A stretch of 64,000 nucleotides of DNA from contig JTDE01000285.1 of NCBI GenBank assembly GCA_014338405.1, forward strand, positions 1 through 64,000, written 5' to 3'. Below are positions 9,866 through 22,746 of this stretch, one piece after another (position 1 is the first letter of the stretch; each line of letters begins with the position of its first letter). The translations under genes and the position numbers were made by a program. The stretch is from Paragonimus skrjabini miyazakii (Eukaryota > Platyhelminthes > Trematoda > Plagiorchiida > Troglotrematidae). The notes beneath the pieces are model-generated. The model made no database searches and was not told the DNA's origin. It was given only the letters and a program-made list of their open reading frames with translations.

Positions 9866-12529
9866 GGAACCGAAATTCAACTGTGAACTTTCTTGTTACA
9901 GTGAACAAACCGTCAGTTGATATCGAAAAGGAATCATAGATCAGCTAGGAGCGCGAATCCTGACCACTTCAAGTATGAATTGAGACTCACCATTCAAGTG
10001 TGCTGTGTTAAAATTGAGTTTTGAGTTGATTGAATAAATTCTATTGTTTCACTTAATTCTGCTCTCCTCTCCTTGTTTTACTAGGCCAGCTATAGTCTAA
10101 TATAACATTTCACTGTATCTACATAACTGATTGTACGACAATTACATTGTAAGTGAGTTACAAGCATGGAAGTAAGAGTGTTTGAAACGACTATTGTTCA
10201 CTATCAAGTTAGTCTCAATTCAGACTACGCCCAAGTTTTATTTCGTTTGCAAATTATTGGGATATCTTGACACCAGCGATCATGTAGTACAATATGTTCG
10301 ATAAAACCTCCTCTTTTCAACAATTTTCTTTCAACTTCACGATCCCGTTTATATAAATCTGCAATTGTGCTAAGCAGTAATTAATGGAATAACGTAACGC
10401 TTTAAGTATGGAACACGCAGTAAGCGAAGTAACTAAAAAATTACAGGTTCTCCATTGTCAAATCATGTCCAAAGTAACTGCATACTTTTTCATTAAAACA
10501 GTCCAAGAGGCACATTCACAAACTACCGATCCGGTACCGGCGTCATCATTATTCGGACTCATCAGGTGTACTGAACCGATTCACACTAACAAGGTACGAA
10601 CAGATTATACGTAAATTATACATAATTTCTCTCATCACAGCCGATGCTCATAGAACTGTTGACCGCAACAATAAGTGCCCAGTCTCGTATTAAAAAGGGT
10701 CGTTTGTCCGATCCACATTCAGACTACTTCTACTTGATGAGTTCAATCAGGGACGAAACTGGTCGTTGAGGTTGAATTTCATTAAGCGGTATGATCTTGT
10801 GGCCCTAACTGCTGTCAACAGGGAAATCCGGGATTGTCTCTGCCGTCAGGACTAATGAGGTCGACGCTAGGTGAATAGCAATTCTAAGACCACTCAGTGC
10901 TGTTTTCAAGCAGGACAATAAGCCCAGATTAGATCGTCAGACCGTTCATGAAGCAATGTACGTCTGGAGGTCGATGCTGAAGGCTGAACTTTTCACTATA
11001 AAGTATGAGTATATCTCGTCAGTTAAAGAGTACCCAAGGTCAGTAGCCCACAGTTCAATACTGTGACCCCAGCTGTGCCACGCGAGGAGGATGACACGAA
11101 CGTTTTCTGGTGGCGCAATAAAAGAGAATGAAGTCTTCGAACGGGTAAATAAATCTGAAACTGTTTAAAACATCTTAAATCGCGTTGTGTAATGGAACGC
11201 ACAGGATGACAAAAAACTGTCGAAATGAATTGAATGGAGATTCGTTGTAACTGGATCTACGGCCTACAAACGCGTAAGTAGATAACAGAACAACAGTTAA
11301 TGAAACGGCAGATAACAGAACGATCGTCAGCGGCCATGAACAACGAACTACGGAGTATACACGACGAATTCGTAACTACCGGCCAACCCAACTACCCGAG
11401 GCTAACGCGTGAACACAGAAAAAAGACTGGCATCCGGACAGAGCTCTTTTTATGTCACTCAGTCCGAAAACAACGTGGTCACAAACCCGTTTATATTTAT
11501 AGGATTTGGGACTGGCAACAAAGCAAGATCAGTAAGAATGGACCAAACAAAAGTCTAGATAGTCAGCGCAGGCTCGTAGTCGGGATGGTAACTCAAGTTG
11601 GCATGATAGATGAGGACGCTTGTGACTATGGCAATTGTGAAGATCTTTCCAAAAGCAAACAAAACGGTAATTTTGGGGAGTTAGGTTCTTCCCTGACACC
11701 GCCTTTACGAACATTGGTAGTAGCTACTTTACGTGGTGTCAACCTGAATAAGAGTAGGTGGTCGACGTTGTTGATGGCTCCAGTGTCTGGGAAAACGACT
11801 TATCTTGGCAGCCGACAGAGGTGAGGCTGACGCTTCAGAAATCTCGAACGTATCCAGGAATAGGTAAAACAGTATAGTTCCATGATAGTCACGGATTTCT
11901 TCATTGATATTGATTGCGATGGCAGACTCAAGTGGCCCTCTCAACAGAAATCTCATAAAACACCTTGCCCCGGTGTTTCGTTATCATTTTCTGCCTACTG
12001 GTTGTGACCGGATCGATAATAGCGCGCGTAGACAAGTGACTGAACTTCTGACTCCTGAAGAAAATTGCTTCGTTGGGATCATGGAGGTTAGCGTGGTGCG
12101 CAGCTTACGACTCATAAAGGCTTCGGCAGGAAATTGCGAATACTACATCTGAGAGAATCGGAAAAGTCCACATACACCTGAGACATAACTGTCACGTATT
12201 TGTCTCAGAGTTTTGTCTCCATTTATGTGTTTGACGTGGTAGATTTCATTTCAAATTGTTACTTACTCTGTTAGTTTCCACATAACAAAATTGTCTCACA
12301 AAAACCTGATATACTTGGATTGATGGCAAACCATCGAAAAACGGGCTTGTTCATCACACAATGATTTTCATAAACTGAGTGATCGAGGGGAAAATGTTTC
12401 AATTAGGAGTATTTGAAAAAAAGGTATGACGAAGGTCCTCTAATGACCTTGTAGTGGGTTGTTGTCTAAAGAAACGAACAAATCACGAGTAATAAGTGGA
12501 TAGTAGGAATCACCGGGGTCGTGACGTCG
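9866..12529. other. Stretch without a supported gene; longest anonymous ORF inside
   Basis: No repeat family or domain recognised. It holds the longest unassigned open frame in the window (11300-11824), described separately. A possible mini-exon lies around 10500-10566, where TTTTCATTAAAACAG precedes an open segment that ends CAG/GTGTAC, but the donor is weak. Confidence 0.35.
11300..11824 (+). CDS. Unrecognised 174-codon open frame, probably chance
   Basis: The product would be a basic, hydrophilic protein starting MKRQITERSSAAMNNEL, with no transmembrane segment, signal peptide or motif that I recognise. It begins with ATG and ends in a TGA, and there is no clear splice signal at either end. 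By rough reasoning, a 64-kb window at this base composition is expected to contain a fraction of one such frame by chance (around a third), so its length is not strong evidence. Shorter open frames overlap it on the minus strand. I list it because it is the longest uninterrupted frame outside the retroelements. It could also be a fragment of an unrecognised mobile element. Confidence 0.15.
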   Translation: MKRQITERSSAAMNNELRSIHDEFVTTGQPNYPRLTREHRKKTGIRTELFLCHSVRKQRGHKPVYIYRIWDWQQSKISKNGPNKSLDSQRRLVVGMVTQVGMIDEDACDYGNCEDLSKSKQNGNFGELGSSLTPPLRTLVVATLRGVNLNKSRWSTLLMAPVSGKTTYLGSRQR

Positions 12530-12693
12530 GTTTCGGATTAGGTTGCCACGATGACGGAAGCCAAAGGACATATGTGCATAACACTCACCACGAGTAGATT
12601 GCACTGCACCACTTGTGATTCTATTCATACATCACATATCAAGTGTAAACTGGAAGGGTTAAGACTGGGAGGAGTGTGAGTATGTGTGTCTTT

Positions 12694-14430
12694 CTACCTA
12701 GCCGGCGAATGGTGATTAGCCAGCTGGTAGGCTAGAACGAAAGCAAAACTTTTATCTCTTTGAAACAAGAACTGTGAGGCTTCAATTCCAAGATCTGAGG
12801 TGAGAAGAAAGATATTGAAAAAATAAGACAAGAAGTAGTTCACTATAAGATGAAGAAAAACAAGATTTGAATATGGAACGAATTCACTCCCGTTTCTATC
12901 TCCTCGCTGAGGCACCTTAGTGTTCGGAACCACGTCCGACCTCAAAATACCCAAGATGCGTCCTAGCTTTTTCATATGGAAGCGACCCAGATACCGCATA
13001 TTCCGCCGACACAATGTCAAAATTTCACTGCAGCACAGCAACGCAGACAGCGCCACTGAGTGGTAGACAAGCGGCTTGTTTTTTATCTTCAGGTTATGGT
13101 TTTTCCAGACACGTCTTCCGAGACATCCGAATGCAGCGCACATCTTTGCCACATCAGCTCACGACTCACGGTCCACGAACAGATCTGTCAACAGATCACT
13201 GCCCAAGCAGCAGAAGTCCGCGTAGTTGTCCACAGTGTCTTCACTGATGCAGAATCCATGTGTAGACAAAGTACTTCTGCTCAGAGAAGGCTGAAAGGAA
13301 GAAAGTGTCATACCTGTGTTGATATTCCAAACAAATTTGGATGTCGAGACCGCAAAAGCCGTGATGAGCCGCTGAAGTTCACCTTCGTTGTGAGCAAACA
13401 ACGCCCTATCATTTGTGAACAGAAGCCTGCACATCGTTGAGGTATGTAACCGAACTGGGATGCTAAAACTTTGAATATTCAACAGGCGTTCATCTGTGCC
13501 TTATTCATCCTCAACGCTTCTGAGTTCTGAAGAACATCTTTTAACATTGTGATCAAAAATAAACCAAATAGGATAGGGGCTAGGACACAACTCTGATTCA
13601 CGCCAGTAGCAATGTCAAATTCATCAGAGGTTGGTCCACACGATTGTATCCTCGCCTTCATACGTACTTGTAACATTCCGATTGAACTGATGAACATACC
13701 TTGACATGTTAACTTTCCAAGTACCGTCCACAGAGCCTCACGGATCACTGAATCAAACGCTTTGATGAAATCCACGAAGTGGGTTTACAGCAATTAGCTG
13801 CGTTTACAGTACTTCTCCTGCATCTGTCGAGCAGTGAACACCTTAGTGCAATTCACCGGAAATCCATGTTGCTACATTAATCTCAGTACACCTACCCTGA
13901 GACCAAAACTTATGTCTCAATGTCTCACGGCTCACGGAATCAAACGCCTTGGTGAAATATACAGAGCGCGTACAGGACCTAGTTGCGTTCGCGGCATTCC
14001 TCTTGAATCTTTCGAACAACGAACACCAGGGTGATCACATTACGACTTGCCCGAAATGCACGTTGCTCTTCGGTACCATTAGTCTCCAGAAGTTCCGCAT
14101 TGAGTTAGTCCAGCAGAATTCTTGCTAACACCTTTCCAGCTCACCTCGACTGACTTACGCCTTGGTAATTGTTGGTATTTTGGGTGCACCAGCAAGTCTA
14201 AAATAAGACATAAATACGGCGTCCTTGAACGCCAGGGGGACTACTGATTACCCCCAGATGGAGTGAACCAACCGGGACAAAGCAAGTTCCAAAGCTAGGA
14301 CGTCGTCGTTCAAAATTTTCTTCAGCAACCCATCTTCACCTGCAACCTCTCCGTTTCGAGGTGCATAGTAGCGCTGTGCATCACTACCAAATCCAGGATG
14401 CGGGAAAGTGAAAATTTGACATCTTGTCAT
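12694..14430 (-). pseudogene. LINE A copy 1: reverse transcriptase remnant
   Basis: RT fragments in order: NGEVAGEDGL at 14248-14430 (finger region); MDFIKAFDSVIREALW and GVNQSCVLAPILFGLF at 13479-13775 (palm); LLFTNDRALFAHNEGELQ at about 13385-13435, where the family has F-A-D-D; and NINTGMTLS with a YADFCCLGSDLLTDLF block nearby. The thumb segment RRVWKNHNLKI and a degraded L-L-Y-G-S-E-T (here L-L-C-C-S-E-I) follow at about 13000-13150. The catalytic Asp-Asp is Asn-Asp, and G-V-K-Q-G-C-V reads G-V-N-Q-S-C-V. These changes plus frameshifts make it inactive. From about 12885 the frame runs into 3' UTR and is not coding. Confidence 0.8.
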
Positions 14431-15030
14431 GGCAGACTACTGACAGTCTACAAATCAATGGTAGTTGACTGGTTTAGTAGGCTACCAAAGTGCTTGCCCC
14501 AGACTTTCATGATGTCCTCTGGTTGGATGCATAAAACTACAGTCCCCGTCGATCAATGTTTTGGTAGACTGAAGGGATGGACCAAAAGTGGCTTTCAGCG
14601 AATCATAGAATTCATTGTGTTGTCGGCGATCAACGCAGACACGCACCAACTCATCTTGCTTTTTCCATCAGTCGTCCTCGATTACACGAAGCCGTTTGGC
14701 GAGTCCTAGGAGAACACTCCGGAACGTGACTCTGTTCGCCTCATTACTCAGGTCCATAGTGGAAGCGACGAACGCTATATATTTCTTTTGCATCAAGTCG
14801 CTGATATCTACATTGTTATCGTCAAACCAGTCAGACCGTATCTGGCGCTGAACACCTATTTTCTAGATGATTTCCTCCGTGATCTGATCCTTGAGGTGCT
14901 GCCACATACACTCGAGAGTACTGGACATGGGAGTGTCTTTCAGACGAACAACAACCGTATGCTGGAATATCGTCCTCGTTTTTGAGTTCTCCATTCGTTT
15001 GACATTCACTTTCTGCTATTGTGTGCATGA

Positions 15031-15892
15031 TCAACAATATACATTTTTGCGGATATGAACGAGCAGTTTGGTACTGATCAGTTTATGATTTGCGCTACAT
15101 TCAGATCCGCCCATCACTCGCATAATACGCATTTCACAAATGTCGCACTGTCGCAGGATCGTATAATCAAATAAATGGTGATGACCGCTTCGTGAGTGAC
15201 TCCATGTCGTGATATCTCTCGCATCCAACTGGAATCGGGTGTTTGCGATACCTAACTCGTGAGTAGCACACAGGTGGAGTAGGCGACCATTGTTCTCATT
15301 GACTGCACCAATGTCCAAGGGTCCAAGGATATCCAGCCGAACTGCTGAATTGCACTTGACTGGCACCTTGAGGTCCTCCAAAATAAACAGTCAACCCTCA
15401 CCAGTGTACTGCAGACTATGGGGGTAAAGCTGATCATATAATTGATTCTTTTTATGATTGGCGTGACACATATTAGAAGTATAATCACAGAAAACGTTGA
15501 AGGTGTCTGGACATGATTTTAGTACTAATAGTGTAAGCTTCTTGCATTCTGAAAGAATCATTGTAGTCAGTGACTGCAAACAAGACAACGTGCTTCCGAG
15601 CACCGTCCGCCGGGCAACCCATCCAACAGAAGGTGTACCATGTACATGCTTCTCGGAGTTTACCTTGGTCTGCAAGCCATGATTAACTCAGGTGCTCGAC
15701 ATCTATACTGTAGTGGTTCAATTCCATGGCGATCAGTGCGGTATGGCATCGCAGCTATCTGGTGGTGCATTGATCCAGCAATACACGCACATTCCATATA
15801 CCGATGGACAGTGCCTTGCATTTCACAGCGTGTTTCAGGTTGGGCGTCGTGGTAGTGAGAGTCGTCTGAGCGACGTCTGCTCTGGGACTCAT
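15031..15892 (-). pseudogene. LINE A copy 1: EEP endonuclease domain
   Basis: This domain nicks target DNA to prime reverse transcription. The first part reads KALSIGIWNVRVLLDQ, matching the I-G-T-W-N-V-R-T-L start of this family, where Asn is a metal ligand. A block ELNHYSIDV, then a position where the family's catalytic Glu (usually L-S-E-T-R) has been replaced by a stop, then GYTF/W-like W-M-G-C-P-A-D-G near 15600. The C-terminal part (15381-15031) has LLHLCATHELGIANTRF, then a T-W block and FDYTILRQ. The expected S-D-H reads S-A-N-H, so the catalytic Asp is lost. There are at least three frame interruptions. Copy 2 and copy 3 do not reach this far 5'. Confidence 0.8.
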
Positions 15893-15960
15893 GTTGGATA
15901 GATCACTGGGGTGAGCGTTTAGAAGTAGTATATTGTCGCCCACCAGCCTTGCATAGAACT

Positions 15961-17774
15961 GCAAATGGCAACCAGATTTAGCCTTCAAGATGGCCGATGT
16001 AGTATCTCGTTTGTTTTGTACTGTGTTGTTTTTGTTTTTGTGGGTTTGGGATACTGTCAGGACGCCCAAGCAAAACAGGATAATGATTAGATTTCTCAAC
16101 CAAAGCCCTTGGTTCAAAAGGCTGACTTGCAAAGTAACAGAATATAAGGTTTTTTATAGACCCTGCCCGGAGTCTGTTACCCAAAATTCTGAATCATTTG
16201 GAATTTACGGGCTAACCTTGCCTAGAACTCAATGAGTAAGTCGGTTGTGTCTCTGTTCGATTAGTGCTGTATTGTGTCACATCAAACTTTTGAAAACGTG
16301 TGTGGGTTTTTGACCTTACAGATTATTTCTCATTCGGTCACGGTAAGCCTTTAGAGGTTTGGAGTGTTGCTTATCTGAAAGTGGCCCCTTCCCTTCGTGC
16401 ACGGATTACAGGAGTGCTGTTACTATAAATATGACTCTGCTATATACTCACGGATTCGTGCCTCACTGCCCACACACATTAACACAGTCAGTAACGTATC
16501 ATACAAACCTATGAATTTAGCAGTGTTTTTTTGGTTGTTCTCCTTTGGCCTATTTGACATGGGTGAATCTAAACGGACGAATATCCTCGTTAGCATAGCC
16601 TACTGGATCAAAACATCACCAAAGTCTGACCACTACGTCAAGGTAGTGGAAAATGGTTAGTCACAACCCCTCCATCCCCCACTGCAGAATCTTTGACCTT
16701 TTGAGGCTTGAAAGTGTAATGCTGGATTCTCATTCAAAACCTGATATTTCCCGTGTCCTCAAAATCGTGATTTTTATGTTGGATTAGTTTACCAAATCCT
16801 GAGTAACCTAGAAAACATATGGACCAAGATCACAGGAAAGTCATATAGAAATAAGAAACAGTAAATAATTGTTGTTTTAAAAAAAGAATAACACGGAATC
16901 AATAAAATCGATTTGAGACACTAAATGAATAGCACATGCGAATGTGTCCCTCTCTTAATTTTTTTTAAAAAGAATATATATATATATTTTCAATGTTATC
17001 ATATAACAATGTTGTCTCCAAAAGTGAGCATTTAATTGTTTCCCTATCACTCCTATGGCTAACACTGGAGCGATGCTTGGATAAGAACAACATCAATATC
17101 AAATAGTTTCTTTCATGGTTTGACCTACTTGTACGAGAACAGTCTTGACTGTAAAGATCCACCTAATAAATTGCTATCATAGGAGTAGTAATACCTATTA
17201 CTTATATTGTAACAAGTTAATGCAACATTCTTGTCCAACTGAATAACCTAAACATATCGTTGAAGCGTGAGACAACATAAGTTTGACTTTATTTATTAGC
17301 TCACCACTTTTCTGTTAGCTTTTAGACCGGTAAGTTGATAATATTAATACATAAACAATGAATCACATGACTAAAGAGCTCAAGGTCACTGATTACTCAC
17401 TAACGAAAACTGATTAGAAAACTGAAAAACAAACAAAGCAAAACTGACTACATTCGATGCCGCTCGTGAAAACTTGATGATCCATTGGAACAGCCTTTAC
17501 ACTGGCACTGTTCATTCGTACCATTGCATGCGACTGTTTCCATCACACACACACACACACACACGTGTTAATTCTCAGCACACCCGCGTTAGGTTAGGTC
17601 AAAACCATAGAGCATCAATTCGGTATAAGGTTACGCTACAGTAAAGTGTATGAGACTAACCTGATCGTTTATTCGTGTGTTGTATCCAACTTATTCCAAC
17701 GACCGAAGAGAAGAGGAGAGTTTCATCAGTTATAGACTGTTTACCTCATTTTGTGGTCAAAAGTAGTCATAATT
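15961..17774. other. Non-coding stretch, no gene recognised
   Basis: Nothing is supported beyond AT-rich filler, a short TA run near 16974-16987 and a CA microsatellite at 17543. A frame of 87 codons at 16397-16660 has a hydrophobic stretch (LAVFFWLFSFGLF) but no recognised family. Confidence 0.35.
17543..17564. repeat. (CA)n microsatellite
   Basis: About eleven consecutive CA dinucleotides ending in CACGTG. Confidence 0.9.
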
Positions 17775-18510
17775 CAAGACTGGCTCTTTTACTTGTCACG
17801 ATTCAATCCCCTCTTCGTTATTGCTCGCATTTTATCCAACATTCATGCCAACTCATGGATACACGGTTTTAGCCAGACGAACAAATGATGCGAAATTAGA
17901 CAACAAACACTCGAATTCTATTGCCGCGTCTGACTTATTAGACAATTTTTTTACAACTACCAAGTTGAGTCACCTCGCACAGACACATCTTACAGTATCC
18001 ATGTTCTCTTCATATATGAAAGGTAGTCAACATAAGGAAGCTTGCGATAACTAAACACGCCTTTATCTAATTAACCAAACTGTGTCGAGATTTCCTCGTG
18101 GTCAGTGTTAACTGCGGGGCTATTGTGAGTAGCAATACAGAGAGGTCACTTCATGTTAACGATCTTTTCACCGAAATCATTGGCACACTTGTCCGCTTGT
18201 GGTGGGATTTCCCCTGAATAATTCACTGCTCTTATTTGTCCTGGCCATTTTACAACCTTCACGAAGTTTACGGTTGAATTTCCATTCCACATGATTCACC
18301 CTGTCAGTTTGGATCTCTCTAAGTGTACCTCTAATGTTTTAGAGTAGATCTGGATGGGAGTATTCATTTTCATGTACTCTACACATGTTCTCATCCTGTT
18401 AGTCTTCACTTTGATCCACTTCCACACAACTTCAGAATTTCCGTTTTTGGATAAGTTATGGAATTGACTCCATAGTTTTTCAGATGAAACTAATCGCGGC
18501 CGTTAGTAAC
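17775..18510 (+). repeat. 735-bp interspersed repeat, copy 1
   Basis: This stretch is near-identical, in the same orientation, to 40699-41435, with only scattered substitutions and small indels. Shared blocks include CTGGCTCTTTTACTTGTCAC, TTATCCAACATTCATGCCAA, GTGTTAACTGCGGGGCTATT and TTTTTGGATA. Weaker similarity extends some 40 bp further 5'. No protein family was recognised in any frame, and both copies contain stops. After the shared part, copy 2 has a TTA microsatellite and copy 1 an AT-rich segment. That could be the tail of a non-LTR retroelement, but the element type is not proven. Confidence 0.85.
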
Positions 18511-20049
18511 ATTTTTGGCGTATATATTTTTATCATTAATATTGTTATTTCTATTCTTATTCGGACTAAATGACTTACTCATCTTTTGGCTGATGAAGGT
18601 GAGTGTAGGCAAAAGGATTCAATGGTGCTATATGATATGCATTACTTGTACTACTGACTATGCTTGTCTTGATTGGAAGATGAAATCCATATCAGTAAGC
18701 TTTGAGCTAATCAATCTAGACCCTAACTGACTGAATCAATAAAGCGTCCATGACACACAACGTAATGCTCAGTAGCAGGCTGTCTTGATAAGAAAGTTGT
18801 GAGACTTTAAGGAAATGATAACTCTGCCTCTCTTACTAAATATTTTGAAAATGAATTCTTCATTATAGCCCAAGGGTACCCGTCGAGTAAGCTGACAATG
18901 ACTGAATAAATGACGGTAGCAAAAGCAACGTAACAGCTCGCTCGGTTTTCGATCATAAACAGTGATTGTAATGCACAACAGTGTACATGTTAGGTAAAAC
19001 GTTACAAGCAGAATTGTCCATCATAAATCTTTTCTTCCGTGATGTGCTTTCCTACACTTGTGCTATTGTACCAGCCCACGGCGCTTCTCGTCCCGACAGC
19101 ACTGCTTTAGGTTAAGCCAAGTCCATCACGTTAGTGTCTCATGGTCAAATACTTGAAACCAAGTTTGCAATATACCAAATAAGCAATCATTTCGGTAACT
19201 GATTCTAAAGCCACATACCTCCTGGTGTTCTTAGACGGCATGAAACCGTCGTGTTTTGAATGGATAATTCGAGCGACAGTATTATCGAATTCTTACCGCT
19301 TTCACAAACTACAACGGTAAATGTTCAACGCAACTAAAAAATGCAACTTTATATCCACAACTGTTGATTATCATACGATATGTCTATTTGTACCATTCCT
19401 GAATAACTTTGTCAGGACCAGAGTGGTTTATTTTTAAAAGTCCGTTACCAAAATGTTACCGTTTGCTTTAACCAGTTGTTATATCATCTGCTTCAATTAA
19501 TGGTTACTATAGTTCACCCGCCTTCTCCTCCACGTATGACATCCTCGATCTCGTGAGAAAATATTAATCGTCAACCTGTGGTTCTTGAAAGTTTCAGCAC
19601 TTTCGCAAAATACACTGTGATATCTCATCCACTTAAAACACAACGATAACTTGTCGTCTCAATGTAGTTTTGTACATGTATGAGCACCGATAGTTGTTTA
19701 CTGGAACGATGATTCAGCCAGCACATTTTACAAATCGATGGATGTCCTTAAAGCACGTGATGTATCACATGATGGATTGTGGCCCAAGTGTTCGCTGAAT
19801 TAAGATGCTGCTGGACCTATCTCAGCAAGCAACGATATATAATCAAGATTACAGATGCTGATAAACACGGTAATCAAAATGGCTGCCCACAAGAAGCGTG
19901 GTGTGGATCGCCAAACATCGATCGCTTGTTCTATTCCATTAGAGAAACTTTGCCCCGACATTGTATAAGATTGCTAGTACTGATGATCACGTTTATCCGA
20001 TAGTCAAATTTACATACTTTCAAGCACACTCATTCGGGAAAAATCTAAG
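18511..20049. other. Non-coding stretch, no gene recognised
   Basis: No domain, RNA gene or repeat recognised. A hydrophobic open frame at 18515-18730 starts in the AT-rich tail next to the 735-bp repeat and is probably chance. Confidence 0.35.
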
Positions 20050-20160
20050 CTTTGACTGAGCTCGAATCAGTGACAAAAACAACATGCCCAAACACGGTAA
20101 GAGTTGAACCAGGCGGCCAAACCACGAGCTCAGAAATCTCCAATCTGTTACACTGATGAC
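20050..20160 (-). mobile_element. Possible tRNA-like SINE head (family 3)
   Basis: On the minus strand, GAGCTCGTGGTTTGGCCGCC resembles an A-box region. About 50 bases later ACTGA and TCAGT pair as a 5-bp stem around the 7-base loop TTCGAGC, a well-formed T arm containing a B box. The spacing fits a tRNA-derived promoter. No second copy was seen in the window and the rest of a tRNA cloverleaf is not clear. Confidence 0.35.
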
Positions 20161-22432
20161 CAGTAGAGCTTTAAATACGCTGAAAAAATCCTGTGTGGAC
20201 TTTCTGTCAGAAAGTACCCTGTTTTGTTTACATAAAAATTAATGGATCCTCTCGTTTGGTTTAAAATACTTACAATCATCTAAACGTTAGATTTTATTTC
20301 GTGACAGGACTTACATTTATTTTGCACACCAAACGTAACAATTTTCATATTCATTGTAACACGGCATTACATGACACCGTCGTCGTCATTAGGTTTTTCT
20401 CATCGACTGAGGCTAGTGGTGTGGTTTCCCATTTTTTTGGACGAACACTGAATCGTAATGTCTTCAGTCTGCGACATGTCTCGCGTCTGCAGTCTAACGT
20501 TGCTGCGACACATGCCCAGTCTTCCTTAAGGTAGTGCCCTAGGAGCAATCCCTGAAAAAAAAAGTACTTTCAGAGTGGGCATCTGTCATGAAGAAATAAA
20601 TGACCCAAAACCAAATAAAGTGATCAATTTTGGGGGGCCTCAATTTGGTCCAGTCATCCGAATAGAGCCTATACAACAGCCTTGTCGAAATAAACCAGGT
20701 TCGTTTGCGTAAGTGACGCAAGTGGACGATCTACTAGAGTGTATGAGATGGTCAATATCAAAGCTGCTCTTCACTGATGACCATTTACAAGCCCGAATGG
20801 AAGGTTCACTGTTGTACCGATTTGGCTACAACGTGTCGCGTCGTGACTGTACACAGATACATCAGTGTCACTATGGTGTAATGAAATGAAGTGAACGAAA
20901 GCAACCAGTGACTGATATAACCCAGAACAAAAAGCCTGGGACACACAAAATGTTGGTCTTTTGTAGTTAACCTACAATGAACCTACACAATGAACTTTTT
21001 GAACGACCTTTCATGAACTGTAGCTTTGTTCCTCATACTGCAATTCATAGCTCAGTCTTGAACCCAGATACAGCAAGGGTAATAACATTGACGGGCTACT
21101 CTAGTGTTCATTGGTTTGAACATTCCCAATTTGGTTCGTGTCCAGGATAGGTGGTAATGTATTAGTTCGCGTACACCCATAATTCTGCACGTCAGCAAAA
21201 AACGGGCCGTGCAGTGTTGATTATTTCGGTATGTGTATTTTATACGTTAGTATGAGCTATTTGAAGATAACATTACTTTCAGATCGACATAGTCTCATAA
21301 ACGTCACAGATGATCACATACGCGAGTCACCTAACAATGCGCTTTTTTGTGAGACTCGTCACGTCTAAGAATTATAAAAATATGCTTGATGAGACCACCG
21401 TATCAATCACGAATTCGTGTTCACTTCGAAAGTTCCTATATGCTAAGATGAATTCAGATCGTTCGGGCTCTGTGAGACTGAAATGTTCTTTCCTCCAGAG
21501 GAAACACCCCCACTGAAGAATCACCTTGAGCTCCCCAGAAAGTGATTCCTGTTGAGGGTACCATTTTCGCGATTTTTCATCAAATCAATGAGGGAAGTAA
21601 GGCAGATACTGGAACGGGCCCAGTTTACGTCGCCCTGGATCCGAAATCTGCCTGCTCCCACACGGGATCTGTCCAGTCACCCAGCATGAACAAATGACCA
21701 ATTCGGCAGTATACTATATATGCTATTCATCAGAGCACAGTAACAGCAGAACAGTGTAGCCTATTGACGTAAAAGGAGACGCTAATAGATAAGGAATACG
21801 TAGAAGTCAAACAAAGTGGATGGATGTATGACTCTTTGTTGGATGTATAATTGTGAGAAACGGCCAACCTGACCACCGTTAACTACCTCAACTGCGGTAA
21901 GTGACCGGAAGAAAAGCAGTAGTTTGATCGGACGCCCTTGTCGTCCGGACGGAATCACAAGGTGGTCGTGGCTCAGTTCACCTGCACGTGATATCCAGAC
22001 AATCATATGACAGTTGGCGCTGGCAAAAGTCTGAAATAATTTTTGGATTTATCATAGCGTAAAACAGCATAACAAATGGAAATTACAACTTCAGAGCCCT
22101 GTTAAAAATAAATAAGAGTTGAGAGTATGTTTTGTTTATCTGTGGTGTGAAGATACTTGGTTGTGTAAAATTTCATCAAGTGCTCTGTGCGTGGTTAACT
22201 TCGGTGTACAAATAAGAATCTATAGTAATTGTATGTAACAAAGACTATTAGGGTCAGCAACACAGGAGATTTTTTAAGTGCACATTGGCTCATTGATGAA
22301 TCGATAAAACTCACAATGTCGAACGCAAGCGTGATATTGTAAGAGACCCGCATTTTCTCGGACCCCACATGGAATAAACCAAGCTGCCATATTGGTGGTA
22401 TCCAGAGGAGAGCATGAACCAATATGTGCTAG
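20161..22432. other. Non-coding stretch, no gene recognised
   Basis: Short frames on both strands, including an antisense pair at 20301-20548, have no recognisable similarity. Nothing else was seen. Confidence 0.35.
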
Positions 22433-22746
22433 TGTTGTGGTCCAAGAACGCGGATGGCACCAGGGTTGTTTATTCGACAAAGCAACACATGGGTTAAGCA
22501 GTTAGAAAAGACCTGAAACAAAACCACTCATTTGCACGCAGGATTCGGACCCAGACCTTTTCGGTTGTCATAGACGTCAATGCTCAGTTCCATTAAGTAG
22601 CAGGGACCACTACGAGCGATGCTGCACTCTGCTTTTCCTTCCTGCACTTTTCCTGCGGCTTGTACGATGTCAAAATATATGCTCCGGTCCTACTATTGAA
22701 TAGCCGTGCTATGAGTAGCATGTACCAATCGCTCAAATTAACTGCA
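22433..22746 (-). repeat. 3' LTR of the gypsy element (314 bp)
   Basis: Starts TGCAGTTAATTTG directly after the polypurine tract and ends GGACCACAACA, giving TG...CA termini. Near the downstream end it contains GAATAAACAACC, a possible polyadenylation signal. It matches the solo LTR at 1507-1807 across its length. Confidence 0.88.

Larger units (their letters stand above)
12530..15960 (-). mobile_element. LINE family A, copy 1 (endonuclease, RT, 3' UTR; dead)
   Basis: Near-full-length remnant of a single-ORF non-LTR retrotransposon on the minus strand. In element order it has a probable start codon at 15892-15890, an EEP (APE-like) endonuclease down to about 15030, a linker, reverse transcriptase segments from about 14430 to 12890, and a 3' UTR at 12885-12530. 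The 3' UTR matches those of copy 2 (44690-45280) and copy 3 (62600-63180), for example a GAAGCCAAAGGACA block and a GTAAACTGGAAGGGTTAAGA block on the plus strand. The coding part is broken by many stops and frameshifts. The coding C-terminus is missing: the match stops near 12890 and the sequence goes directly into UTR. Confidence 0.85.

Noticed and set aside
12694..13152. 152-codon minus-strand frame as an intact gene
   Set aside because: Only its first part matches the LINE A thumb region; the rest is the LINE 3' UTR read through in frame.
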